Shown in pieces: positions 35,346 to 47,900 of a stretch of DNA of 64,000 nucleotides. The position numbers were made by a program, and so were the translations under genes. Location of the stretch: NCBI GenBank assembly GCA_013398615.1, contig VZSR01000514.1, forward strand, positions 9,396,131-9,460,130, given 5' to 3'. This DNA is from Brachypodius melanocephalos. Taxonomy: Eukaryota; Chordata; Aves; Passeriformes; Pycnonotidae. Each line of letters starts with the position of its first letter. Within the stretch, counting starts at the first letter, position 1. The notes under the pieces are model-generated. The model ran no database searches, had not been told where the DNA came from, and saw only the letters and a program-made list of their open reading frames with translations.

Positions 35346-38300
35346 CCACCAGCTCTGCTAAAAAGCTCATGCCTATCCATTCTGGGCCATTGCACATTGT
35401 CTCATCTACTGGAAGTTTACTGATAGTCTTTATTCATTGTTTGGTTCCAGCTCTGCTCTGTGAATACAAACAGACAGGATTTTACATATTTGTCAGGAGA
35501 TTGCAGTGTGCTCTCAATGGTTTTTCTTTCTATTTAAAGTCAATAACATCTTTCAGGAGTTAAACAGAAGGATGAGTTCCTTCCCTTGAAGGAAGGTACA
35601 CCCAAACAACCAACAGCCAGCCTTTACTCAGTTCCTGCTTAGCTGAATATTCCCTATTTGATATCAAGATTTATTTTCCTTGAAGAAATGTGCCAGACCA
35701 TGCCAACAACATGAAAAATCACTGTGAATTTGTCAGCAGGAACATTTGCTCTGGAGTGAGTACGAGTTTCAAGACCAGAGCCAGAGTCAAGGCTGCGACT
35801 GAAGATTAACTGTTTGTTCTATTAAATAATTTACTGGCCAAACACAAAGCACTGTAAAGTGTGTGTGTCTCAGGCCAATAAGGCAACATCTGCCCAGCAA
35901 AATTTACCTACATGTAGTGCTCAATTGCAGGCTTTGAAATTCTCTGCATAAATCTCATCTCCTTGCCTATCCAGAGGGTATTATTCCCACTCTCCTGGTG
36001 AGATACAATCTTAAAATGCCACTCTGTGCATCTCTGCTGATGAAAGCCACGAAGGCAGAAGAACAGAAGAATTTTCACAGCTGCCAGCTCGCAACCCACC
36101 GGAGTTTTTCAGGTCTGTGCCTCACCACCACTAAAGAGAACCTCTGTAAGGAAGATTTTTCTGTCTATTTTCAGTAAACACAGGGAGATAAACATATGCA
36201 GTTTCCCCCAAAACACTCTTCAGCAATGTACTGGGTTTGCTTCAAAAAGTAAAATTCTCAGTGGTAAATAAATTTGTTTCTCCAAAGTGAGAACTAAACT
36301 AAATGAAAGCATGAATTTTTCTGTCTGTTTCAATAACTACTGGGCAATAAGGTTGAAAAAGCAATAATTTGTGAAGTTGTGTTGTCCACAACTATGAAGA
36401 ATGGTTTAGCACCAGCAAAAGGATGGATCCTGGCTTTAGCATGCTGACAAATGAAAGAATAATTTTCCAGTATTTTATCCCTTGGACATTGCTTGCTTTT
36501 CACATGAAGTAAATTGGTATTTCAGTTCTCCTCTAACCCTGTTTTGCTCACAGGTTTAAAAATCTAACAATATTTATTAGAATGAGTTCCTAAAGCACAA
36601 GAGAGGGAGTCTGACTGATGTCACTGTGGGGACATGGTCTGAGGGCTCATCAAACCCACTGACTAAATAAATGTAAGTGTAAAATCATAGGAAATACTGG
36701 AATCACTACATCTATGTTCCCCAAAAAACACTTTCTTGTTTACCTACTAATTCCAGATTATTAAGAGAAGACTCATTATTCACACACAACACAATTAAGT
36801 TTGCCATTCCCTGTAGACATTCATTCACCACTATCATAGAGACAGACAAAAGTCAAGTAGACCTCACATACAGGCCTTTATCTTCATTTTCCTTTGAGGT
36901 CCTTATACAGAAACAGCTGAAATGAGTATAAGGGTTCATCTAGATCATGAACACTGGATTAATTTAGTAGATTTATACAGTGCTGGAGGAGTTTTTAGGG
37001 TCCTCGTGGGCCGTAGGGGTGGTTTCTATGGGATTGTATCAAAGATCCTCTTCTTACTTGCCTGTTTTTTTCCTTCTCATCACAAGCCTGTTGCTGACTG
37101 TTCAGCAGCCCTGTGGTGACAGCCCTGACAACTCCTGCCAGCCCAGGTGTTCCCAGGGATGTAGAAATTTTTCCATGCTCATATATCTCCCCAGCTCATC
37201 TGCAGGGGCTCATGGGTTCAGGAGCCACTTGAACAGGTAGCAGTGGTTTGGATGTCACTGCAGTTCATCCACAGATCCTCTGCAGGAGGCCAGGAGGAAT
37301 AGGAGAAATCCTGCTCCAGCCAGGGAGGTCTGTGCCCTGCCCACCATAGGGGCTTTTGTAAAATTCCCCTCTATGCTAAGGGAAGAGAAGAAAAATATAC
37401 TTAGTAACTCCAAAAGTCGCTACCACCACTTTATTTTGCATTCCTCAAATATCTAAGCACACAAGGATTGTTTTTGCAGGAAAATGAGTAGAAAGAGGGC
37501 TGCTGTGCAGTTCATTGCTTGGCCTGGGGTATTTCCTGGTGAATTATCCCTTAGCACTGGTGTTCCATCAGGCAAGCAGTAACCCATTCTCTGGGACAAG
37601 AAAAGGAATCAGGAGGCTCTCTAAAGATGAGACAATTCCCTTTAAGCCAAGTAATATTTAATGTCAGTGATAGGTTATTAGAGGAATAGATACAGAAGTA
37701 AAAGTACACCACAGAAAAATTCAGAAAATGCCATTTGTTCTCACTTTTCCCCCACTTCTTCATGCAGAAGAGACTGAGTTAAGACTTAAAGCATGAAGGT
37801 AAGCAATGCTTTAGTACAGCATTTAAAACATTTCATTTCACCCAAGCAGAGACTTGCAGCATCTCGTCTGAACTCCTGCATCACCTGGGTCAGGTACTTG
37901 ATACCAGAACCTCCAGCATTAAGACCATAACTTCTGGTTGAACCAGATTGTTTAGAAAAAAAAATAACCCCATCTTAATTTAACTTTTCAAAGAGAGAAT
38001 TCGTCATATCCCTAGGCAAATTGTTTCAGATATTAAATTCTCCAGTGGCCAAGAATGCACACCTTATTACTGGTCTGAATTCTTCAGCTTCAGCTTTCAG
38101 CCACAAAACCTCATTATAATTTTGCTACATTAAAGAGGCCTTTCCCCACACCAGAGCCCTTTTTCACTAGTGGTTTATCACGCAGAGAAGCATGGGGTGA
38201 TGCACATACTGTCAGGAGGAGACTGCACACAATAGCCAGTAAGCTGTGTAAATTTGCTACGTTTACAGGAATTTCCTGAGTAACCTAAATCAATGCCACT

Positions 38301-38424
38301 TATCCAATCTTTTATTTAGGCCAATTAAGCATTGAAAAAAAAAAATAAAGCATGGTCGGTTGTGCTTTCGGCATGCAGCGGCAGCAGGGACAGCACTGCA
38401 TTAAATGTTAAAATTAGATATCTA

Positions 38425-38655
38425 TGGAAAAGTTTGGGTTTAGGTTGGGTATCAATAACAGGTTTTTCACCCAGAGGGTGGTTGAGCACTGGAAGAGGAG
38501 CAGTGATCAGAGCACCAAGGCTGACAGAGCTCAGGAGGTGTTTGGACAATACTCTTGGACACAGGGAAGGACAGTTGGGACGTCCTGCACAGTGCCAGGA
38601 GTTGGATTTGATGGTCCTGATGGGCCCCTTCCAGCTCAGTACATTCTTTGATCCA
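38425..38655 (+). mobile_element. CR1 LINE 3'-end fragment
   Basis: CR1 blocks in order are GGTTTTTCACCCAGAGGGTG, GTTGAGCACTGGAAGAGG, a degraded middle, GTTGGATTTGATGGTCCTGA and CCCCTTCCAGCTCAGTACAT, ending near TTCTTTGATCC. It is truncated and mutated. Its 5' neighbour at 38330-38345 is an A-rich run. Confidence 0.85.
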
Positions 38656-39324
38656 TGAAATGGCAATATCAACACAAACCTGAAGCACCACGGCATGGCA
38701 TGGCATGGCAGCTGCTGTCCCCACAACCCCAGAGTGCCAAAATCCCTGTGCTGTGGAGCCACAAACCAGCAGGATCAGCACCGGGAACGGGCCGCTCCCG
38801 TGCCTGCCTGCCCCTCCCAGAGCAGGGAATTCCTGCTGTGTTTGGCACGGGAGGTTTGAAGGCAAACAAAGCAGCCCCTGATTGTTGTTTTCCACCGAGC
38901 CTTTGGGAGGCTGCAGGAGGAGCGGTGTGGCTGAGGCCAGGCCGTGCCGGGAGTGCCGCGGCGGCTCCGGCTTGTTGCAGCTTGAGGGCCCCGGCATGTG
39001 GGCTGTGCTTCTCCTCACAGGCTGGCCTGCAACCCCAAGCGATGGCAGAGCTCAAAGTTAACTCCCTGCCTGCCTCTTGGAGCACCACACAGCCTGGAAG
39101 AACGACCTGCATGGCAATGGTGCTGCTCCTTCCTCTGGGGAGCTCAAACACCCCTCAGCGGGCTGCGGTTCACTGGTGGTCACGTTGCTGGGTGAAGTGA
39201 TGCCTTAAGTTTCAGCTTTCATGTTTTTCAGATTCTGTGCTGCCCAGAGGTGCAGTTCTGAGCCTCATACTAAGTGCCAGTAAGCTCTCTTCACAGAGTA
39301 GGGAGACAAAACAAATTCTTTTCC

Positions 39325-39641
39325 TGCTAAAGACCAAGGACAACTTTCAGACCCAAGAGCACAAACAACACGGGGCAAAGGAGGAACAAGAAGGATGAGA
39401 CCTCACAACCTGAAGCTGGAATTGGACAATTAAACCCCAATATGCAAATAGACCAAAACTTATAAAAATGTAACATCTCGTGACTGGTCAGCCATTCTGT
39501 GACCATTCTTAGTCCACCTTGGGTGTAGCCCTGGTCAGGCCCTGTCCTGCCCAAGGTGGATCCTGGAGGCCTTTCAATAAATACTTACTTTATTCTCTAG
39601 CTCTGTCCTGTCTGTTTCAGGCCACCCTTCCTAAGGCATCA
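39325..39641 (+). mobile_element. Probable solo LTR of an endogenous retrovirus (non-coding)
   Basis: The block has LTR-like order. There is a possible 5' TG (TGCTAAAG), a TATA-like ACTTATAAAAATG near 39458-39470, then CTCGTGACTGGTCAGCCATT, a CAATAAATACTTACTTTATT polyadenylation region and a pyrimidine-rich U5-like end finishing GGCATCA. It looks like an avian ERVL-type LTR. No internal retroviral genes, primer-binding site or second LTR are seen nearby, so it would be a recombined solo LTR. I could not find a clear target-site duplication, so the limits are uncertain. Confidence 0.6.
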
Positions 39642-40094
39642 GAAGGAGGACAGAAGTGCAAAAGCCCTGGGATGTGTGGGGGTTTTCAACATGTTTGGAG
39701 GCGATGATTTCTGCTGTGCTCAATGGTGGTGGCATTGCAGTTGCTCGGCGTTCTCAGAGGAAGCTCTGCTCCAAAGCAGAGGAGCCTCCTCAGTGCAGAG
39801 CCCACATCTTCAAGGAATTAAACTAATTAAACTGGTAAACAGCAGCTGTGGGACAACACACCAAATCTATACCTCCATGGGCAGCATGAATGGCTCAGTT
39901 AAAGCAATGAGGTACTGGGCGCTCTTGGTGATGAACATTCCACTACCTATGATTCTTACCAACCCAGCGATTTTGCAGAAGGCACAATTCCTTTTCTCAC
40001 TCAGCTTTTTATTCCTAAGATGCGTTTTGGCTCAGAGACAGCCCCAGCTTCAAGAGTTCTGCTGGTTTGGGTTTTTTTTTTCTTTTCACAAGGG

Positions 40095-40372
40095 CATGTA
40101 GAGACAAGACAAGAGGAAATGGCTTCAAATTGACAGAGGGCAGGTTTAGATGAGATATTAGGAAGAAATTATTTACTGTGAGGTTGGCGAGGCCCTGGCA
40201 CAGGGTGCCCAGAGAAGCTATGGCTGTGTCATCCCTGTGAGTGCCAGGCCGGGATGGGCAGGGCTTAGAGCAGCCTGGGATTGTGGAAGGTGTCCCTGCC
40301 CGTGGCAGAGGGTGGAATGGGATGAGCTTTAAGATCACTTCCAACCCAAACCATTCTGTGATTCTGTGACCA
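40095..40372 (+). mobile_element. CR1 LINE 3' end with intact terminal octamers
   Basis: This is the best-preserved CR1 end here. It has GACAAGAGGAAATGGCTTCA, GGTTTAGATGAGATATTAGG, GGCACAGGGTGCCCAGAGAA, GGGATTGTGGAAGGTGTCCC and TCCAACCCAAACCATTCTGT, closing with two tandem terminal octamers (ATTCTGTG, 40354-40369). The good preservation suggests a younger insertion than its neighbours. Confidence 0.95.
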
Positions 40373-43300
40373 GTACATTTTAAAAAAAATATGCTTTTTG
40401 GTCTTCACCCAACTTTTGAGCAGAAGAATAGGCAGAGGTCAGCATTTCCAGCAATTCTTTCAGCAGAGAGCCAGAAGAAAATTCTTAGGGAAGCTGGAGG
40501 TATCATCTCAAACTGAAAGGAGGGACATCAGCTTAGAGTTGAAATGGAGAGTTCCCAAACTCCAAGTTATTAGATAATTAGCTTAATAGTAATATTAGAT
40601 AGATATTTTCATGAATATTCTTGGCACAGGAAATAGGAGCATGTTGAATTTTGTCGATAGTATAAGACTGGAAAGGACTGTCAAGCACAGGAAGATGGGA
40701 ATATCTGTTCAGGGAGAATGAGATCAGGACAAGAATAATAAAAAAGACTGAATTCACTGGTACAATGAATAGAGTTGTGCTGCTCAGGATTAACAGTGAC
40801 AGTTCTGCCAGACTTTACCAGCTGGCAATGACAAGAAAATGTAGAGTACATGGAAGTTAGAACATTTTGAGCTATTGAAAGAGATTCTGGAGTAACTTTC
40901 TAGATGGTAGTGAAGGAAAAGTCCTCCTTAACCTTAGGCTGACAGTGGATACACGAGGTTATGATGAGCTGATGATGGGTTTCAGCATCTCTGGTAGGAG
41001 CAGAAACTTTGAATTGAAGCTGTTCATGTCTGCTCTACAAATCAGTGGGTGCTTGGCTAATTAAACCCTTCTTGTGATTACTATCTCCACCAGCATTTTT
41101 TACATTTTTTTGGGTCACCACTATAATCAAGCTGAGCACCATGTCTCCTTATAAACATTTCTTTGCAAAATATTCATTCAGAAATGTTCAAAGCAGACCT
41201 CACTCCAGACTGAGGCCTTTCCTCACCTGACAGCAGAGACCTTCCTCACCCTCAGCAACTGACTGAGGAAACATTTGTCTACAAACAGGTAATTTGGGGT
41301 GATGATAGCCTTGGTGTATACAAAACACTGTTGCATTAAACACATCACACACTTCAGAGGGAAAAGGCAAAGTACATCAGGTCAGCAGCTTCTGAAGTTT
41401 CTGCAGCACAGCTGGATGAAAGCAAAAGCCACCCTCAACAAGAGGGGTAATGCTGAGCCAACCAAAGAACATTAAGAGTAGAGCTGGAGTGTAAGTAAAG
41501 ACAGGAGTATGCTCAATTCTAAGCAATTTACACTCAGGACATGAAGGCTCTATTCCTCCTCTGAGCAGTAAGATGCTTCCAGCAAAACCTGGGTTAGAAA
41601 TAGAGATATTTGCAATGCTTTTATTACCATTATAGTTCATCCAAGATGATGTGTCTGGTTTGAAAGTCGCAAAAAAACATATTCTTGTTAAAAATGCTGC
41701 CAAGAGGCTAAACGAAAACAGCCTGTTGCTGAATCCCATGTTTGCAGCATTACCAGTGGGTTTTTTCAAGGGTGTTTATATAGACCAAGTTTCATTTAAC
41801 AAGGCAAAAGCCGGAGCTCTCACATACTCCATTATTTCTCTGCAGGTCCTTCTCACCAGGGTTAAGTCTTTACACTACTTCCAAGCAAAGCAGCCAAGAA
41901 AAAGAAGAAACAAACGCTACTACTACTGAGCACAGAGGCCTCCTTTGCAAGAAATGTGATTTACGGAATGAAGTTCCTGGCATGTCTGCCGCAGGCTGTC
42001 ACAACGTGTGCCTAAAATCCAGGACTGAAATACGATCCCTGCTCCTTCCAAGATGCACTGTGGCTTCTAGCAAGTTCTTCTGGAAGCACAGGCAGCCCTC
42101 TTTGCTCAGGAGCTGGGCTCCTCCTGTGTGTTGTCTCTCTGAGAGCTCTTTGGGGGTGAGGACCCTCCTAATTCCCTATGAAACTTGTGTTGGTGAGCCC
42201 CGCTTTGCTGAAAGTTCTGGAAACTGGAAATTTTTCCATGTAATTTGGAGAACTAATGTACTTGGAGAGACACAGAGCAAAGCTTGTCCTGCTATCCAGA
42301 GGAGGCTTTGTGTTTGTCCTCTACATCAGAAACCTGATTGCTGTGAACTGAGCCGTGGTGGAGACCTCTTTCCATAAATTCACAAAATGGCAAGGAAGCA
42401 ACAGCAGCTTGGGAGCTCTCTGGCCTTTGCTGGCCCTGTTGAGGTTGAAGTTATTTTCATTCCCTTTCTGCAGTCCTTTGGGTGTTCCTTTCTCCTCTAC
42501 ATGAAGGAAATGCCTTTTCACCATTAAGTCTTTTCTCTGCTGCGTTTCAAACCCAGAAAATATTTTACCTCTAGAAAATTTTACCTCCCCATCGTTTTCC
42601 TGCTGTCTTCAAAGCCAGTGAGACAGCAGCGTTTTTACCACCGTTGTCTGCCTCAACTTGCAGCAACAGGAACCCCACCACTGTAAGACCCCTTTTTGCC
42701 AGCCTTTTCCCAGCCCTTACCCACGGGCAATCCCATGGGAGACTTTCCCCTCTGTGAGTGGAACTGCTGAGAGTGGAGGTCACCAGCTCCTGCTGGACTT
42801 CATTAGTGAAAACACACAGTGATTTTGGATAAAACCCGTGAGTTTGGATAAAGCCCAGGGTATCAGTTATACAGAGGAGTTGCTAACGAGCATTATCTGC
42901 TGATGAGCAGGTATTTTCTAAAAGTGGGAACAAACAAACCGACAAAGCTTTCTGCAAAACAAAAGAGCCAACAGAAGGAGTCAAACCAAGTCTGCCTGAC
43001 CGTTGACTCTCTGTTTGCTTCAGCAGCTTCTGGCTCTGGCCCCACTTGAGCCACAGAGTTTTGAAATCCATGCTTTTCTTCGTTCTCATCTTTCAGACTT
43101 TTTCCCCCCATAAACGTCTCCGAGGGCGTGTGGGATGTGGTCCAGCTCCCATTAAGGTCAGTGGGACTGCTGCCACTGCTTCCCTGTGGGTCTCAGCCTT
43201 ATCCCATTGTATTACATTTCTAACTGCAATTGGATACAGATTATTTTGATTTTTTTCCTCTCCTAGTGCCCACAATGGGCAAAGTATTTTCCAAACAGAA

Positions 43301-44654
43301 AAGGTCCCTCTGCATGTCCCTAAATCTCTAGAGGTACTGGAAAAATTCTTCTAATTAAATACATTCGACATGCAAGATCATAACTGTTCTCTAATAATTT
43401 TTTTAAAGACTTCTCTCTCATGTAGCTTTTCTTAACTGTACAATAGCAGGGATTAAATCCTGATTCTGCTGAAATTCATGGGAATTTTTCCACTTAGCTT
43501 TGTTGGAGCCATATTGTCTTTCTTCTTCTCCATCTTTAACACTACTGGACCACTACTGAAAATGTTCTGACATGGACTATCACAATAATGTCTGGTTTGG
43601 GCAACTAGGTTTATCTTCAGAAAAAAGAAAAAATCAAGTTTTCCCCAGAGAGCAAAACAATAAATAGTAAAATGTTAGTTTCACTGTCTGATGTGAAGTG
43701 TTAAGTAAAACAACAACTACCACGTGGCAACCTTGACCTTTATATGAAGATTTGGAGACAGAAAGTTTAAAGACATCATGAACATCCCAAAGTAGGGATT
43801 TCATGAAGGAAACACAAATTTACAGAGTTTGTGAATGGAGAGTTCAGTCTCTTCTCCATAACAAACAGACCAGAGGGCAGTTTGGAACCATTTGGGACTC
43901 AATCTAGTTAGGAAGATTCAAGTGACACCCGCTAGCCACCAGGAAAAAAACTGATAGTGACTAATTTGGGGAAAGGTATGGATTTGTTGTTATTGTGCAC
44001 ACATTACAGTGCCACAGGTGAATTACATCACACAGCAGCACTGCTTTGTCACCAGTAAGCTCCTCCTCATCTGGAGTTTTTCCTGACTCACAGAGCCCGC
44101 TCTGCTTGCAAGGGCTGACACCCTAAAAGCAGGCTGTGATTGATGGCAGCTCCCTGCAGCCAGAGCAGCCTCTCCAAGTCACCAACTGTGTTCTGGCCTC
44201 AAGTTTACACACATGCTCACACAGTATTTACTGAGGTCAAGCAGGCTGCTTGTATTTACCAAAAAGAATCCATGTTTGGGTGGCATGAACCCAAAGGAGG
44301 AACTCTGAAACTGCTTCCTGCTGCTGGAAAAGGGCAGAATCTGGATGCCTCCTGTTCAGACACATCTTCTGAGAAGGAGTCCTGACAGGGTTCCAGCAGA
44401 GCCAGCATGAAGGTGTGTGGCAGAGGCCACTTCTGCACACTGATTTTTGGTCATACTCACTGCCATTTACATCAGCATTTAGGTTACTTAACTGCTGAAT
44501 TTAAAAAAAAAAAAAAAAAAAAAGTGGTTTGGGCATACTCAGCAGGACAGAAATAATGCCATAAATTAAAAGAGATACCGGGAGCTTGCACAGCAATGTC
44601 TAAAGTAATGAGTATCACTGGGGATCAATCTCTTCTCCCAAGTAACAAATAACA
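40373..44654. other. Intergenic flank, no gene recognised
   Basis: Mostly unique AT-rich sequence without a recognised repeat body or coding exon. Open frames near 41377-41769 and 41982-42377 have no identifiable domain. Confidence 0.65.
44503..44523 (+). repeat. Poly(A) run (21 A)
   Basis: An uninterrupted A21 run about 130 bases upstream of the CR1 copy at 44655. It has no polyadenylation signal immediately before it. Confidence 0.95.
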
Positions 44655-44905
44655 GTAGAAGAAGAAATGGCCTCAAGTGGTGCCAGAGAAGTTTAGACTG
44701 GATATCAGGAAAAGTTTCCTCTCTAAAGGGTGGTCAAACATTGGCACAGGCTGCCCAGGGCAGTCATCGTCCCTGGAAGATTTAAACGTGTGGATGTGGC
44801 AAATGGGGACATGGGTTAGTGGTGGCCTTGGCCATGCTCAGTTAATATTGGACTCACTGTCCTTGGAGGCTTTTTCCAACCTTAATGATGTTTTAATTCT
44901 GGGAT
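44655..44905 (+). mobile_element. CR1 LINE 3'-end fragment
   Basis: It contains AGAAGTTTAGACTGGATATC, GGAAAAGTTTCCTCTCTAAA, GGCACAGGCTGCCCAGGGCA, AGTGGTGGCCTTGGCCATGC and TTTTTCCAACCTTAATGATG with a degraded tail (TTAATTCTGGG). It belongs to a CR1 subtype different from the copy at 40 kb. Confidence 0.9.
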
Positions 44906-47900
44906 AATTTGATGATGATATTGATGGCAAGCTGTCAGCCAAATCAGACATCTCCAGGGAATCCAAGAGGGAGAAACACACTTTGTCTATTTCTATCACA
45001 TTTTTAAGCCCAGAGAACACTACTTTGAACACCCAGTGTGGTTTTATCTGTAGCTCTCAGGACAAGCTGGACACATGCCATTGTTCTTGACCAGAAAAGC
45101 AAACCTGGAGCCTGAATTCAGCAGAGCTGTTATTATACATAGTTATTGAACACACATGTAAGCTCTATTGAAACTAATAACTTCAAAGATATACTCACTT
45201 TATTTGTCCAACAGGGATCAGATCAGGGGTGTACTTAAAGTACTTCCAGGGTCCAAGGAACTGAGCTAAAATCTCAGTTTCTATTCTCATTACTAACATA
45301 CTCATTAAGAAAATTCTTCACTTCTTCTGTGTCATCTTTTATAAAAAAGGCTCCCCACAACAGCTGTGGATGAGATTCAAGATTCCTCTCCTGTTTAAGG
45401 GCATATAATCCTCAGCATGGGCAATATAAACAGGCTCAGCCACATAAAACAAATAGGGATTTTGCTGGTGCTTTTTCCATATCTAAGAAAACCTACACTA
45501 GGTTGGTTTTTTTTCTTTTAAACATCAAAAACATTCGGCTGCATAGCAGCCAAAAGTGGTTATATACTTTGTAAGTATATTAAAAATCAGAATAGCTGCT
45601 CATGAACATACTGAATGGATTTTACTTGTTTCCCATAATGCAGCCCAGGCTGGCATTGCTTTAGACATTTTAGTGCAGAAGAAATGTCAAGCATGCACTC
45701 ATCCCCTGACTGAAGTTCAACTCAAACAAACCAGGCTAGACAAGCTAATAACGAGCTTTGTTCACTCCAGAATGGCAGCTATAGAAATATGCCTTATTTT
45801 ATATATTACTACATGCATGAGCTGAAAAGGCCACTGAAAAAGCAACCAGCATTGTTTTTCTTCTTTAAATGACCAGTTCCAAGCAACTTATTTAACCAAG
45901 AATAATAGTAATAAAAAAACACATTGTACTTTCAGCATGGATGTCTTCGTAATTCAGTTTTCTCTGTCATAAATTATGATTCATGTAAGTAGACTTCTTT
46001 TACTACTGGAAACATACATGAGAACCAATATTACCAAAACTTGAAAGTAAATTAGAGCCACTTCTGGGGGGTTAATTTATAAAGGCAATATGACGTGCCT
46101 CGTTGTTTGCATCTCTAGCGCCAAAATAAAAAGCAAGAACAATGTATAGTTTGCTTCTTATATAAAAATTAACACTTAAATTTGAATTACTTTGCAGCTT
46201 TATTTAAGAGATGGTCTGGAGACAGAAGAACACTGAGAATGCTGCTGCTCTGTCTTCAGGTTTGTCATTTCTAGGAACCAAAAGTGCCTCTTTCAGCTGG
46301 TTCAGGGTTTGCAGGGCTCCTGACTGAAGATGGGAGGAAGGCACATTCTCCTCTATGTGCATCCCTCTGCTCTACAGGAAATAAACTGGAAGCAGCTCTG
46401 GCATGGCAGGAGATGCCTCCAGAACTGGACTCTCAAAAGCAGCAACCCCAGTGCCTTGAAGAAGCATGTACATTAACCTCTTTCCTTCTAAATTCCTACG
46501 CCTACATTCCAAATATTTACCCTAGCAAACATTACCCAGCCTATGGATTCCAGCTGCAATCAGCATCCTGCCTCCCTCTGCCTGGGTGGTTTGGAGGCCT
46601 TTCCAAAAGCCCCTGGATGCCCAAAGCATCAGACCTGCTTTCCTCCAGGACAGCTTCCTATGACAGAAGCATGAAAGGTCACAGTAACAGTCTGCAGCCT
46701 CTCTCAGCAAAGGGAATAAACGTGCAAACAAAGCCATTAGCAGTTTCCAAAATAAACCCCTCTTCTCAGCCACCAGGAGCACAAAGTGCCACATATGCAC
46801 TGCACAGAAATGCCTGCTCACGTGGCAGCTGAGCAGCTGTGGGAGCTGGGAGCCAAAGCAAAGCTCTCCCTCTGCCACCTTAATTAATTATTTGAATTCT
46901 CCATGCTTAAAAGCATTAAAGACAAGCACAGGGAGATTGAGAGGAGGGCTTTCACCTGGCAGTCCACTTTTTTGCCCTCTCCAATTAATACCCACATACA
47001 ACAGGTGTCACTTTAAAAATTTGGAAAATTTAAATAGCTGTCCTGGAGGGCATACACAGAAATTACCAGGGAGCCATCTGTGCCACAAAACTTTCAGCAA
47101 AGACACAGCAGCCAAAAAAAGAATCAACAGCAATAAAATCAAACATTCCGAGGTAAGAAATAGCAAAAATGTTTGGGTCAGCACTAACAAAGATTTTTTC
47201 CTGGTTATTATTTTCCTTATCAGCCTGGCAGGGACAATTCACCCCTCTTGCACTCCCCTAGTGCTCCAGGGCAGGTGACCCTCCCTCCCCTCTGGCATCC
47301 CTGTGGAACTCACTCCCGCTGCCCAGGAATGTCTCATTTATCTGTCCTCTCTCCCAAAGTTTGTTTTCCCGCTGCTATGGTTCTCCCGTTGCTGGAATAA
47401 ACACGAGCAAAAGTCTCCTGCATGACTCAGGCTCCCTTTGCTTTGGTGGGAACTCCTTGGCACATCTGGGAGACCCAAACCTCGTCCTCCAAACCCCAAT
47501 CTTCTCAAACCTGGGCTTGCTCTCTGCCTAGAAATTTCCCATGGATTTTGCAGCATCAAACCAAAGCTCATCACCCTCATTGTCTCCCACCTAATCTCTT
47601 ACCTTCAGATTACAGGGCTCATGGAGCAGAAAACACATCTTCTGCTCAGGCTCAGTTTGAAACAAACATTCAAATAGCTAAGGAGGAATTCGATAATTGA
47701 TAGTGGCAGGTATTAATGGGGCAAACAAACTTAGAGAGCAATTATACCCAGGTCGTACTTGTTTGAAATGTTAACTGTTTGATGAGACTTAACACCCAGC
47801 TAATGAGCGTTTAAAAGTAATTCCCGCATGCAGCCACCTTCCTTTGCTCGCTAAAGGGAAGCAGAGTGTCTGGCAATTGCCATGGCCATCAATCGGGGGC

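Larger units (their letters stand above)
33429..39324. other. Intergenic flank, no gene recognised
   Basis: Apart from the two CR1 copies listed separately, this is mostly unique DNA with T runs at 34139-34151 and near 34191-34204. A small GC-rich patch at about 38740-39010 holds overlapping open frames on both strands; I see no domain or splice context in them. A polyadenylation-like AATAAATAAA lies near 33672. Confidence 0.65.

Noticed and set aside
38690..38710. GGCAT repeat
   Set aside because: Only three to four units; too short to be meaningful.
38467..39200. Overlapping open frames of 181 and 183 codons on opposite strands
   Set aside because: Part of each frame overlaps the CR1 fragment at 38425-38655 and the rest is a small GC-rich patch. 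No domain or splice context is present.
46284..46832. 182-codon open frame
   Set aside because: No domain, no matching neighbour exon, ordinary composition; judged a chance frame.
47280..47440. Possible second LTR end, with AATAAACACGAGCAAAAGTC
   Set aside because: Only an AATAAA-containing piece is suggestive; no TATA box, terminal TG/CA pair or duplication could be recognised.
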